Below are positions 1 through 10,078 of a stretch of DNA of 64,000 nucleotides, piece by piece (positions within the stretch are counted from its first letter, which is position 1; the number at the start of each line of letters is the position of its first letter). The stretch is from Plazaster borealis (lineage: Eukaryota; Echinodermata; Asteroidea; Forcipulatida; Labidiasteridae): positions 62,001 through 126,000 of the forward strand of contig JAJGQC010000652.1 in assembly GCA_021014325.1 (NCBI GenBank), in the 5' to 3' direction. Position numbers and translations under genes: made by a program. The notes beneath the pieces were generated by a model. That model ran no database searches. It saw only the letters and a list, made by a program, of their open reading frames with translations, and was not told where the DNA came from.

Positions 1-1304
1 TAATTTTGGAGGTGGTTAAATCCGACCACTAATTAATACCTAATTAGCCGCTAGAATACACGCCCTTTTCTATCACAAGTTAGGGTATGGTACAAAGACT
101 CTATAATAAATGTACTCGCCGTAAAGTAAATGTACCCTTCATGTTGCATAAAATATGAAATTTTATTGAATAATCTGATAGACCAAACCACTGTGCACAC
201 TTAAGTTTGGAGGTGATAAAATCGGATTGCTAATTAATACCTAATTAGCCGCTAGAATACACGCCATTTTCTATCACACGTTAGGGTATGGTATACTTGT
301 ACACAAGACTCTATATAATAAATGTACTCGCCGTAAAGTAAATGTACCCTTCATCTTGCATAAAATATAAAATTGTATTCAATAATCTGATAGACCAAAC
401 CACTGGGCACACTTAATTTTGGAGGTGATAAAATCGGATTACTAATTAATACCTAATTAGCCGCTAGAATACATGCCATTTTCTATCACACGTTAGGGTA
501 TGGTATACTTGTACACAAGACTCTATATAATAAATGTACTCGCCGTAAAGTAAATGTACCCTTCATCTTGCATAAAATATGAAATTTTATTCAATAATCT
601 GATAGACCAAACCACTGGGCACACTTAATTTTGGAAGTGATAAAATCGGATTACTAATTAATACCTAATTAGCCGCTAGAATACACGCCATTTTCTATCA
701 CACGTTAGGGTATGGTATACTTGTACACAAGACTCTATATAATAAATGTACTCGCCGTAAAGTAAATGTACCCTTCATCTTGCATAAAATGTGAAATTTT
801 AATCAATAATCTGATAGACCAAACCACTGGGCACACTTGATTTTGGAGGTGATAAAATCGGATCACTAGTTAATACCTAATTAGCCGCTACAGTACACGC
901 CATTTTCTATCACACGTTAGGGTATGGTATACTTGTACACAAGACTCTATGTAATAAATGTGCTCGCCGTAAAGTAAATGTACCCTCCATCTTGCATAAA
1001 ATATGAACTTTTATTCAATAATCTGATAGACCACACCACTGGGCACACTTAGTTTTGGAGGTGATAAAATCGAATCTCTAATTAATACCTAATTAGCCGC
1101 TAGAATACACACCATTTTCTATTACACGTTAGGGTATGGTATACTTGTACACAAGACTCTATATAATAAATGTACTCGCCGTAAAGTAAATGTACCCTTC
1201 ATCTTGCATAAAATATGAAATTTTATTCAATAATCTGATAGACCACACCATTGGGCACACTTAATTTTGGAGGTGATAAAATCGAATCTCTAATTAATAC
1301 CTAG
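1..1304. repeat. 212-bp satellite array, about 6.2 copies, cut by the left window edge
   Basis: Units start near 1, 201, 413, 625, 837, 1049 and 1261. The period is 212 bp, except for the first complete unit, which is about 11 bp shorter because it lacks the GTATACTTGTACA stretch before 'agactctat'. Every unit carries TTGGAGGTGATAAAATCG, then TAATTAATACCTAATTAGCC, then a conserved CGTTAGGGTATGGTATAC. Copies differ by only a few bases. The array stops abruptly in the seventh unit at 'taatacctag'. It contains no open frame of note. The family is not recognised. Confidence 0.95.
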
Positions 1305-1321
1305 TACATTCATAATAGTAA

Positions 1322-1400
1322 GTATACCATACCCTAACGTGTTATAGAAAATTGTGTGTATTCTAGCGGCTAATTATGTATTAATCGGATTTTATCATCG
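1322..1400 (-). repeat. Inverted copy of the 212-bp satellite, forming a palindrome end
   Basis: From GTATACCATACCCTAACGTG the sequence is the reverse complement of the satellite unit, back through its TAGCCGCTAG and TAATTAATAC blocks to 'gattttatc'. Only 17 bp separate it from the truncated last direct unit, so the array ends in a near-palindrome. It is followed by a threefold 'atcggattttatc' stutter at 1383-1415. A fold-back breakpoint or a terminal inversion of a mobile satellite are both possible. Confidence 0.85.
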
Positions 1401-1414
1401 GATTTTATCATCGG

Positions 1415-1744
1415 ATTGGGCGACTGCAAGTTTTCCAACAGTTGTGTATAATGGTCTGATTGATGAGGTCTTACTTGTGGCGGCTAATTACTCACTAATT
1501 AGGCTGCTAAACAATCTAAATCTTCCCTCAAGTACGCTCAGTGATATTTTATCTCTGAAATTTGAAAAAAAATTACCGATAAAGCAGGATTAATTGAAAA
1601 TTCGTTAAAATTGGAAAAAAATAGGAGACAGAAATGTTACCACCTTTAACCGCATGGATTATATTTTTCCTGAATACGCGGCTAGCAAACCCCCGAATCC
1701 GCGGATGGAAAATCTGGCCCAATACGCGGGTAGCTTCAGTCTGG
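1415..1744. other. Unassigned spacer
   Basis: A transition between the satellite and the composite repeat. Variants of 'gcggctaatta' recur at 1480-1510, suggesting decayed satellite sequence. The open frames here are short, overlap on both strands and match no family I recognise. Confidence 0.5.
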
Positions 1745-1828
1745 TTAAACAACTTGCCCAAAAGCCATACCTTGTCAGGTTCCCTTAACAACTTGACAAT
1801 AAGGATACAATCAACTGCTAAGATTGAA

Positions 1829-2008
1829 AGGGGACCAGACTGATTTACTCGGCGTGCCGAGCACAATCTTTGCGCAGAAGGGTGTGAGATGCGCAATCAA
1901 TGGCCCACGGCCCGCGCTACCGCACTCCGCTACCGCATCGCCTTAAATGTACGCAATGATTTCACAAAACCTTGATTGCGCTCGGCGCGCTGAATTAGTC
2001 TGGTCCCC
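1829..2008. mobile_element. GGGGACCAGACT fold-back MITE, 180 bp
   Basis: It begins GGGGACCAGACTGATTTACT and ends AGTCTGGTCCCC, with inverted arms that continue inward through 'ctcggcg'. The core holds 'tgcgcaatcaatggcccacg'. Other copies lie at 8170-8324 and 63304-63482, all with the same flanks ('gattgaaa' left, 'aataaatcg' right). It therefore moved as part of a larger unit, and no separate target duplication can be assigned. Confidence 0.75.
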
Positions 2009-2295
2009 AATAAATCGTCCATTTTTAGTGCCGTGCTGAGTGGTGTTGCCATGTACTACTCTCTCCGGCGGAGAGGTAGCTGTCATGGCGGCGTCCATGA
2101 GTAGCTAGAAGTACGAGCAGTGAACGCGTGGATTTTGTGAGAAGAGGAAGAATATCATTCACGTGCTGAGATGCCCGGCTTCGTCACCCAGATAGCTGAG
2201 CACGCCAGGTAGCTGAGTGAGACCGGGGACACCGGTATGTAATAATAACGTTGAAAACGAATTTTGTGAACCTATAGACACAATCGGCGACTCCA

Positions 2296-2544
2296 GGGCC
2301 CAATTTCATAGATGATAGAGCTGCTAAGCACAAATATTTGCTTAGCATAAAATTTCTTTCGTGATAAAACAGGATTACCAACCAAATTTCCATGTGATTT
2401 TCAGGATAAGCAAACAACAGCTGAATACCAGTAACAAGCAATATGCAACACATGGAAATTTGGTTGGTAATCGTATTTTTTATCAAGGAAGAAATTTCAT
2501 GCTAAGCAAATTTTTGTGCTTAGCAGCTCTATGAAATTGGGCCC
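2296..2544. mobile_element. GGGCCCAATTTC fold-back MITE, 249 bp
   Basis: The ends are inverted copies: GGGCCCAATTTCATAGA on the left and TCTATGAAATTGGGCCC on the right. Inside, CTGCTAAGCACAAA and TTTGTGCTTAGCAG pair, followed by 'gcttagca'/'tgctaagc' and 'ttaccaaccaaatttccatg' with its complement. Most of the element can therefore form one long hairpin. Related arms recur at 42236, 53849, 56806, 57430 and 57770, and the same copy reappears at 63766-64000. The target duplication is unclear. Confidence 0.8.
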
Positions 2545-3810
2545 AGCTAGCGGTGGTCACGTGACGTATAGTTGGTACAGAATCATAAGAAACCATCGCG
2601 CTCAGTGTTTAAGCACGAGGAGCTCAATGAGATTGTCGTAGTTTTCCAGGCACGTAGGAACCGGGGGGGGGCTACTGGCCCCGCTGAAAACATACTGAAA
2701 ACATGAGGGGGGGCCGGGCCCCCCTAAAAAATGTTGTCCGGATGACAAATTAGCTTGTTCATACATGTATGTTCTGACTGAGGGAAAAGTACTGCGGTCT
2801 GTAGGCCATTTAATCAGATCACATTGACAAAGTGGCTATTTGAATACATTTGCTTACGGAATCTTGAAGTTTCTTCGTCCGTGCTTCCGCCCATGCAACA
2901 GACGCAAATTGAACACGTGCGCAGGAACGCCTGGCCCCAATTGTATGTGTATGTGTATGGGGTCAACGGGATCCTAGGAGGCGCCCATTCTTTATGCATG
3001 TATACAAAAGACAGCATGGGATTTACATTTTCTAGGAGTCCTTTGTTGATGTTGCAGGAAATTTTCCTGTAAAATTAGTCGATTGATATTGATCAGAAGT
3101 GCTCTTTTCCTCTGTATTTAGGCACACGGAAGCTTGATTTTTCGACCCCAAAATGCCAAAAGCTCAGAGCTCCTACCAGGGGCCGTGAGGCTGGCCCCTG
3201 GACCCCAACCCTGAAAATGATTTGAGCCACAAATGGAGAAGCCTGTGTGCGCTGTTATGACCCCCGGTTAAAAAAATCCTGGGTCCGCGCATGCTCATTT
3301 CTTAAAAAAGATAGCATCGAACAGTATTTTAGCATCAATATTTTGAGGGATGTTTCTACCATCATCACCTTTACACCGTGTCAGTTTTATCTTTTTAAAT
3401 ATTTTAACTTCATGTTTTACATCGCGGATTTTAACTGATTTTAACCCTAACGATTTTATGCAATTCTGGTAATCTGGGAATGTGGGTAAAGTGTTTAATA
3501 ATTAAGGTGGGTGACCAGGCAAATTTCACAGATATAACTTGGCCCCCCTGTTAAAGTCATCTTCCTTTGTGCCTGTTTTCAGATAGGTTGCTTGAAAACA
3601 TCGAAGAAAAGCTCTGTTTTAACCATCACCTACTGACTTTTCAATGGACAGAGACGTTGTCTCCCACTTGAACAATACACGACCTTTTTTTTACAGAGAC
3701 CTCTCCGGAGCCATGGGACATAACAAAACTCTAAAGGGCTTACCGATTGCTTTCTCTTGTTGGCTACCACCGTAAATAGTTCTTAGTCCCGCACTCCCAT
3801 AAACACATTA
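2545..3810. other. Unassigned region with GC-rich tracts
   Basis: No gene is recognised. A G-run near 2663 and a near-palindrome GGGGGGGCCGGGCCCCCC at 2707-2724 stand out. A GC-richer stretch at 3130-3300 ('cccctggaccccaaccc', 'ggttaaaaaaatcctgggtc') looks like an old dispersed repeat. Open frames of 60-80 codons occur on both strands without motifs. Confidence 0.4.
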
Positions 3811-3819
3811 TTAATTTTC

Positions 3820-4110
3820 TGCAGACTGTCTGGGCAGAGCCGGTGCCTGGGCACTCCTCTGCCTCGGTCCGTCTGTCCTTTCCATCCGCCCTTCCCCCGT
3901 TTTTTTTTTTACCCTTCCTCTGTTTTTCCCACCCTTTCTAAAAAGAACTATTGACGCCTGAAACGTTTTTTTTTTTAAAAGCTTGCACTTCATAATGATT
4001 CTCACTCGTTACGAGCAGAATCTTCATAACCATAACAAATTATTAGCCTTTTGAACACCTAGAGTGCGCACCGAACTATTTTCTTTGCATGTCCACTAAA
4101 ACTCCCTCAT
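3820..4110. repeat. Diverged copy of the 46.6/49.1-kb dispersed repeat
   Basis: A pyrimidine-rich block ('ccttcccccgttttt', 'cccaccctttct'), then 'gacgcctgaaacgtttttt', 'aagcttgcactt', 'gattctcactcg' and 'cttcataaccataacaaa' follow the same order at 46700-47000 and 49190-49480. This is a third, older copy. It may be the 3' part of a retroelement, but no coding part or poly(A) end can be assigned. Confidence 0.6.
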
Positions 4111-4560
4111 AAAATATGATGCCTATAAATTGAATATCATAAAAATATTTTCGTGGTGACATGATGATCTCATCCTCTGATTTGCTTGGACACGGCTACA
4201 TGTATGATTTTACTCTTCCCTCTATAAACAAAACTTCCAGGATTGTGTGCCACTGTTTTTCAGAGCTTTACCAAACCATTTCGACAACGTTTGAAAATTA
4301 AGACTGGGCACACTTCCGTCTTTTTTTGGCGAATTTTGGCACTTTATAAGTTTACGTTATTATTATTATTATTATATTACTTCCGATGGATTTAGAAAAG
4401 TTGAAATCGTGTTGCAACCAACCAAGGCAACATGAATCATGACCCTTACAGCAGTGGCACTCGGATGATGCCATGTTTTTCCATACACACCATGCTGTTT
4501 GTTTACATTGTATACCCACTACAAGTCACGTGACACCGGTTGCCGATTGTGTCTATTGTA
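4111..4560. other. Unassigned, with a short TTA microsatellite
   Basis: No gene seen. An ATT/TTA run occupies about 4357-4378. The end of the block ('cacgtgacaccggttgccgattgtg') resembles text inside the composite repeat at 2220-2290. Confidence 0.4.
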
Positions 4561-4715
4561 AGAACCTGTGTACGTCTTCTCAAAGAGCAAGTTGTCAAGA
4601 TCGTTGAGATATGAGCAAAATTCACACTCGAAAAGCAATTGTTTTCCAACCCAAAATGTGTGATGTTTTTACAACAAATTCTAGCACTAGCATTCGGGCT
4701 ATATACAAGTACAGT

Positions 4716-5172
4716 AGACCCAGTAATTTTACATCATCGGTCGTACTAGCGCCCCAGGATTTTCCCAAAGCGAAACTCAATTTGGCGATCCCACACGGGT
4801 ACCCTGCCTTAACTGTGATGACCACGCGGTTGAGGCAGGGCACCTGTCAAATTTTAGACGGTAGTCCTGCCTCAACCGCGCTGTTATCACGGTTGAGTCA
4901 AGGCTCCCGTCTAATCGACGGGTGCCCTACCTCAACCGCGCAGTCGTCACGGTTGATGCAGGGCACTGCCTAAAATTTGACAGGTGCCCTCACTGCCCTG
5001 CCTCAACCGCGTGGTCATCACGGTTGAGGCAGGGCACCCGTGGATACTGCCGAAACCATGACCGCCAAATTGAGTTTCGCTTTGAGAAAATACAAGTTTT
5101 TCCTGGGGCGCTAGTACACCGATGATGTCAAAATTTTGAAAAAAGGAGTACAGTGCCCCAGTTATTGGGTCT
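4716..5172. mobile_element. AGACCCAGTAA transposon with tandem hairpin core, 457 bp
   Basis: The ends are inverted: AGACCCAGTAA at the left and TTATTGGGTCT at the right. Subterminal inverted copies of 'atcggtcgtactagcgcccca' also pair. An 11-bp direct repeat, ACAAGTACAGT, flanks it (4705-4715 and 5173-5183). The related sequence at 43275 has this site once and no insert, which supports a real insertion. Other copies lie at 61309-61869 (complete) and about 7031-7198 (right part). It encodes no protein. Confidence 0.8.
4797..5042. repeat. Tandem hairpin array inside the AGACCC transposon
   Basis: Roughly 60-bp units are each a hairpin: GTGCCCTGCCTCAACCG pairs with CGGTTGAGGCAGGGCAC across a loop of about 10 bases ('cgtggtcatca' type). 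Four degenerate units are present. Units in the other copies number one (7029-7097) and about three (61590-61767), so the number varies between insertions. Adjacent units can also pair with each other. Confidence 0.8.
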
Positions 5173-5200
5173 ACAAGTACAGTAGCATTCGATTGGTAAG

Positions 5201-6479
5201 TTTCATGATTGAGAATGACGCGGATACAAAATTACAGCAGGCAAAGATATAGGATTGCATATTGGATACGAAATGGATTGTTGAATGCCAAATTGTTCTG
5301 AAAATATGATTTTAAATTGAAGTAAAATATTGTATAGAATTTCTAAATAAAAATAAAGGGATTTTTGAGATTTTTAAAAATTTTTTTGCATCCATCTTAA
5401 AAACGAACACTACAATATTACATTAATAATAGAAACAAAGCAATATTTGGGGTTTTTAATCTCTGGTAAGGCTAATATTCCATATCTGGCCGCCACTTTT
5501 ATCTCCCTTAATTTAGGTCAAATTATAATCCTTACAGCTGTCCAGAAGGGTTGACAGAATGTATACAAAAAGACACAGGCACGTTGAACTATTACAAAGT
5601 GTTAAAATCATAAAAAATTAGGCCATTTTTTAAAGTCTAAGTTATGGTGGTCTTGACAACATCGCCACACTCCGTTTTAGTTCCTTTGGGCATGAGTGCT
5701 CGAGAGTTCCGTCAGTGCAATGAAATGTAAGCTTGAATTTCCCCTTTTGAGGGTCCACATTTTGAGGTTAATAGCAAAGTCAAACATCCATTAAAAAATC
5801 AAACAAATCCAATAGAAAGATTCCAATAGTGATGTCCTTTTAAAAAATGTCAACAGTGTATGAAAAGTTAACGTAGTGTAGACCGTCAGTTTGACATCAA
5901 TATTTTTGAACAAGCACCCTTACATGGGAGACCATGGCGCTTCAGTTGTAGCCTGAACATGTGACATTACACTTTAAGGCTTGTAAAAGACAGGGAACCA
6001 GTCTACTTTGCAGCATGAAGGCAATAGTTTGAATCGAAGAATCAGGAAAAGCGGCCAAGCAACCTACACCGACATAGATTTTGTCAGTTATAGGATGAAT
6101 CAAAGTGTGAATAGTACGAACTTCTAAACAAATGGTTGCCCATCTTCACAATTTTAAAAGTGTTACCTTTCATTTGATATTTTTTAGGATTGTTTGCACC
6201 ATTGAGCTGGCAGAAAATATCAACATGTACAATAATGGATTGTTGGCAATGCAGACAGTGACTTAACAAAAGGGTAGGTGCATACTGTTATTTCTTATGA
6301 CTGAGTGTATCACCCCTGTCTCACAGTAAATGGTCTTGTGGTTAAATGCTGAAGCAGTTTGCAACTTTACATCTACATACTGTTAGTGTTACTTTAGCTT
6401 ACTTAAAGAGGATAAAATAATCTTTTAGTTTTATCAATTACGGTCATTTCCAAGAAACAAAATGTAACAAATGTGACTG
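5201..6479. other. Unassigned AT-rich region
   Basis: No gene, RNA or clear repeat was found in this 1.3-kb stretch. Open frames are short and unsupported. Confidence 0.45.
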
Positions 6480-7030
6480 AAAATAATCAAAACCAGGGGT
6501 TGTAGCGAGAGCAAATTAAGTGTGGGTTAATTGTGTAAGGCAAGTGAAGCGAGCCGAGCAAAGTGCTTCATGGTCGGTATCACAGTCTCAGCTATCCGGC
6601 GTGCTCGGCTATCTCGCGTGCTCAGTAATACCATGTATGCGCACAGCAAGCGAAGCAGTCCAAGTGTCGTGCTGAGTCGTGTTGCCATATATACATGTAC
6701 TACTCTCTTGCGGAGAGGTAGCTGTCATGGCGGCATCCATCAGCAGAAGTACGAGCAGTGATCGCGTGGATCGCTTTTAGAGAATTTTGTGAGAAGAGGA
6801 AGAGTATCATTCACTATTTAATTAAACAGCAGTACATATGCAGAAGGGTCGAAAGAGGTTCAGAAGAGGGTCATACGTTGCCAATCCAAAAAATATCTGT
6901 GTAGAGGAGACCATGACAATACAGCTTGCTGAAATGCCCGGCTACGCCATCTGGATAGCTGAGCACGCCGAATAGCTGAGACCGCGTCTACAATGTGCTG
7001 AAATGCCTGGCTACGCTACCCGGATAGCTG
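6480..7030. mobile_element. Fold-back element related to the composite repeat
   Basis: Inverted arms at about 6583-6620 (GTCTCAGCTATCCGGCGTGC) and 6955-6990 ('ggatagctgagcacgcc', 'agctgagacc') enclose the 'cggagaggtagctgtcatggcggc' block also seen at 2065 and 63535. A second partial 'ctgaaatgcctggctacgc' copy follows at 6995-7030 and runs into the hairpin core of a truncated AGACCC element. Confidence 0.65.
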
Positions 7031-8400
7031 AGCAATTTTAGATGGTGTCCTGCCTCAACCACCCTGCTATATTGGTTGAGGCAAGGCACCCGTCTAAATT
7101 GAAGATCCTTCGGGAAAATACAACGGCACTCTGGGGCGCTAGTACGACCGATAATGTCCAAATTTCAAAAGGAGTACAGCGCCCCAGTTACTGGGTCTAG
7201 GGTAAGTTCATACTTATCTGTACGGAAAATGGAAATGTTATTCAAAATGGTTGTTTGTAAAACTCAGTGGTTTGTGTTTTTTTCACGAGGGCGGCAAGTT
7301 TGAAAAGCACATCAGTGTACGAACTAGCCCCATAAATTGGGCCAATCCACTTCGTATCCTTGGCCCCAGCACCATTGCAATTCTTTGTTTGTGCCTTCTG
7401 TAATTTAAATTCTGCTACGTTCTTGAACATGAAACTTACGAAAAGGACACAAAGTGGATTGGCCCAATTTTAAATAGGGCTATGTACGAACTAGCCCCAT
7501 AAATAGGGCCAATCCACTTTGTATCCTTGGCCCTATCACCAATGCAATTCTATTTCTTTGCCCGCTGTAATTTTTGATCCACGTCTTTCTCGATCATGAA
7601 ACTTACCAATTAAATGCTACTACATTTGCATATATATATTCTGGTTTATTATTAAAAACAAATACATGGTTGGCAGCCACTGGCTGAAATAACCTTGTTT
7701 AAAACAATAACAAGTAAAAATTCATTTTTAGTTAAAAAATTGGTATAACCTATTTAAAAACAAATACATGTCATGTACAAATTGTAGATAGCCCGACTGC
7801 TGGAATTTGTTGTAAAAACCAGGCCTGATAGTGATATTCTTCCTACTTTAGTCCATTTTCCGATTGTTTTGTCCTTTGAAAAATAAGAAAAATTTTTGTA
7901 GTAATAAAGCCTAACAAGTCTATTAAAGCCCACACCATGTGTACATGTAGGTCAGCCCTTGTACTTAACGTTTCAACTTTTTTTCAAGGATCAAATATCA
8001 TGCCTGAAAAATATCACACATTTTTGGGGGAAATCAAAATATGCTTTTCGAGTCGCAAGTGTGAATTTTTATTCATATAATTATTTAAACAACTTGCCCA
8101 AAACCCATACATTGTCAGGTTCCCTTATCAACTTTACAATAAGGATACGATCAACTGCTAAGATTGAAAGGGGACCAGACTGATTTACTCGGCATGCCGA
8201 GCACAATCTTCACGCAGACGGGCGTGAGATGCGCAATCAATGGCCCGCTGCCGCATCACCTTAAATGTACGCAATGATTTCACAAAACTTTGATTGCGCC
8301 GCGCGCTGAGTTAGTCTGGTCCCCAATAAATCGTCCATTTTAGTGCCGTGCTGAGTCTTGTTGCCATATACATGTACTACTCTTTCGGTAGATGTTACTT
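7031..8400. mobile_element. Composite dispersed repeat, copy 2 (parallel to 61700-63525)
   Basis: The order of blocks is the same as at 61700-63525: hairpin core and GCGCCCCAGTTACTGGGTCT end (7198), a 'ggaaatgttattcaaaatg' spacer, a TAGCCCC MITE (7325-7482), 'ctgtaatttttgatcc', 'tggttggcagcca', 'agcccacaccatgtgtacatg', then the GGGGACCAG fold-back (8170-8324). The other locus has two extra insertions, so this copy serves as the empty-site reference. No coding capacity is seen. Confidence 0.8.
7325..7482. mobile_element. Short TAGCCCC MITE, 158 bp, with 9-bp target duplication
   Basis: It starts TAGCCCCATAAATTGGGCC and ends GGCCCAATTTTAAATAGGGCTA, with arms continuing as 'aatccacttcgtatcc' and its inverted partner 'gtggatt'. 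The 9-mer TGTACGAAC lies immediately before (7316-7324) and after (7483-7491), a perfect 9-bp target duplication. Another TAGCCCC end begins directly at 7492. The same insertion is present at 61998-62149, so it predates duplication of the composite. Confidence 0.85.
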
Positions 8401-8710
8401 TCCAAACGCCAGAGTCGATCGCTACTGTATAAGGATCCGATACAATTGGTAGTCAGCAAGGTACTAATACATAGACTCGCTACACTGCTTTGAGCTTTTT
8501 CTCCCTATAAGAATAGTTTTTGTTTTTTTGGTAGGGTAACTAGTACAACCATTGTACAATAAACGATTCACAAATGTTAATCTGTTGTTAGTGGATTTCT
8601 CTTTTTGGTTCAGATAATTATTCATACATCTTTGAAAACTCAAAGTCATGAGCTCGCTTCGGCACTGTGTAATGCCATGGAGGAAGGAATCCTCCATGGT
8701 AATACTGTAG
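8401..8710. other. Spacer before the 235-bp satellite
   Basis: No gene recognised. It contains a short palindrome around 'gccatggaggaaggaatcctccatgg' (8672-8698). The minus-strand frames here have no motifs. Confidence 0.5.
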
Positions 8711-10078
8711 TGATTTGTAAAACAGCCTTTTTAACATGTTATCATTCAAATTAAGCCAATCAAAGACTGGTATTCCATGCATAAAGGTTTCATGTACTGC
8801 CGACGATTTTTTCAAATTTTTAGAACGCTTTCTTATATTTATTTCTGATTTTTTAATAATAGAGACCACGTACCACACCGCCATGCTTGTACATTACACC
8901 GAAATCAACGCCCGGGGTTGATTTGTAAAACGGCCTTTTTAACATGTTATCATTCAAATTAAGCCAATTAAAGACTAGTATTCCACAAAAGGTTTCATGT
9001 ATTCTTGACTATTTTTCAATTTTTTAGAACGCTTTCTTATATTTATTTGGGATTTTTTAATAATAAAGACAACAGATCACTCTGCTGCAGTCTTTAAGTG
9101 TGTACCACACCGCTATGCTTGTACATTACACCGAAATCAACACCAGGTGTTGATTTGTAAAACGGCCTTTTAAGCATGTTATCATTCAAATTAAGCCAAT
9201 CAAAGACTAGCATTCCACACATAAAGGTTTCATGTATTGTTGACGATTTTTTCAAATTTTTAGAACACTTTCTTATATTTATTTGAGATTTTTTAAAAAT
9301 AAAGACAACAGATCACTTTACTGCAGTCTTTACGTGTGTACAACACCGCCATGCTTGTACATTACACCAAAATCAACACCAGGGGTTGATTTGTAAAAGA
9401 GCCTTTTGAACATGTTGTCATTCAAATTAAGCAAATCAAAGACTAGCATTCCACACATAAAGGTTTCATGTATTGTTGATTATTTTTGCAGATTTTTAGA
9501 ATGCTTTCTTAAATTTATTTGAGATTTTTTAATGATAGAGACCACAGATCACTTTGCTGCAGTCTTTACGTGTGTACCACACCGCCATGCATGTACATTA
9601 CACTGAAATCAACGCCAGGGGTTGATTTGTAAAACGGATTTTTTTTACGTGTTATCATTCAAACTAAGCCAATCAAAGACTAGTATCCCACACATAAAGG
9701 TTTCATGTATTGTTGAAGATTTTTATTCAAGATTTTAGAACGCTTTCGTATATTTATTTGAGATTTTTTAATAATAAAGACAACAGATCACTTTGCTGCA
9801 GTCTTTACGTGTGTACAACACCGCCATGCTTGTACATTACACCGAAATCAACACCAGGGATTGATTTGTAAAACGGCCTTTTTAGCATATTATCACATTC
9901 AAATTAAGCCAATCAAAGACTAGCATTCCTTACCTAAAGGTTTCATGTACTGCTAACGATGTTTTCACATTTTTAGAACGCTTTCTTATATTGATTTGAG
10001 ATTTTTTAATAATAAAGACAACAGATCACTTTGCTGCAGTCTTTACGTGTGCACCACACCGCCATGTGTCTACATTAC
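8711..10078. repeat. 235-bp satellite array, about 6 copies
   Basis: Units start with TTGATTTGTAAAACGGCC near 8711, 8918, 9150, 9386, 9622 and 9861, spaced 207, 232, 236, 236 and 239 bp. The first unit is short because it lacks a block of about 40 bp ('cagatcactttgctgcagtc'). Internal landmarks are 'aattaagccaatcaaagac', 'aaaggtttcatgta' and 'gtacattacacc'. The copies are more diverged than those of the neighbouring 556-bp array. The last unit breaks inside 'acattaca', exactly where the 556-bp array begins. Confidence 0.95.

Larger units (their letters stand above)
1745..2544. mobile_element. Composite dispersed repeat, copy 1 (near-identical to 63219-64000)
   Basis: The stretch from TTAAACAACTTGCCC to the end of the GGGCCC fold-back matches 63219-64000 almost base for base in direct orientation. 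Read by eye it shows about a dozen substitutions and two small indels over about 780 bp. It has three blocks: a GGGGACCAGACT fold-back (1829-2008), a spacer with GGAGAGGTAGCTGTCATGGC and 'gatagctgagcacgcc' motifs, and a GGGCCCAATTTC fold-back (2296-2544). No protein domain is visible, so it is non-autonomous. The small frames at 1634-1843 and 2184-2486 belong to it and are probably not genes. Confidence 0.85.
4561..5200. mobile_element. Relic of a TAGCCCC-type fold-back arm, split by a later insertion
   Basis: 4561-4715 and 5173-5200 resemble the right arm of the intact element at 42441-43407: 'aaagagcaag', 'gttgagat', 'cacactcgaaaagca', 'caagtacagt' and 'cgattggtaagttt' come in the same order as at 43160-43310. 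That copy provides the uninterrupted version of the insertion site. The 120-codon open frame at 4611-4973 runs across the relic and the insertion and is not a gene. Confidence 0.6.

Noticed and set aside
1634..2486. Small frames on both strands of the composite repeat
   Set aside because: They overlap hairpin arms, appear again in the other copies and lack any recognisable domain.
4611..4973. 120-codon plus-strand frame
   Set aside because: It crosses the border of the AGACCC transposon, its target duplication and the tandem hairpins, so it is a composite of repeats.
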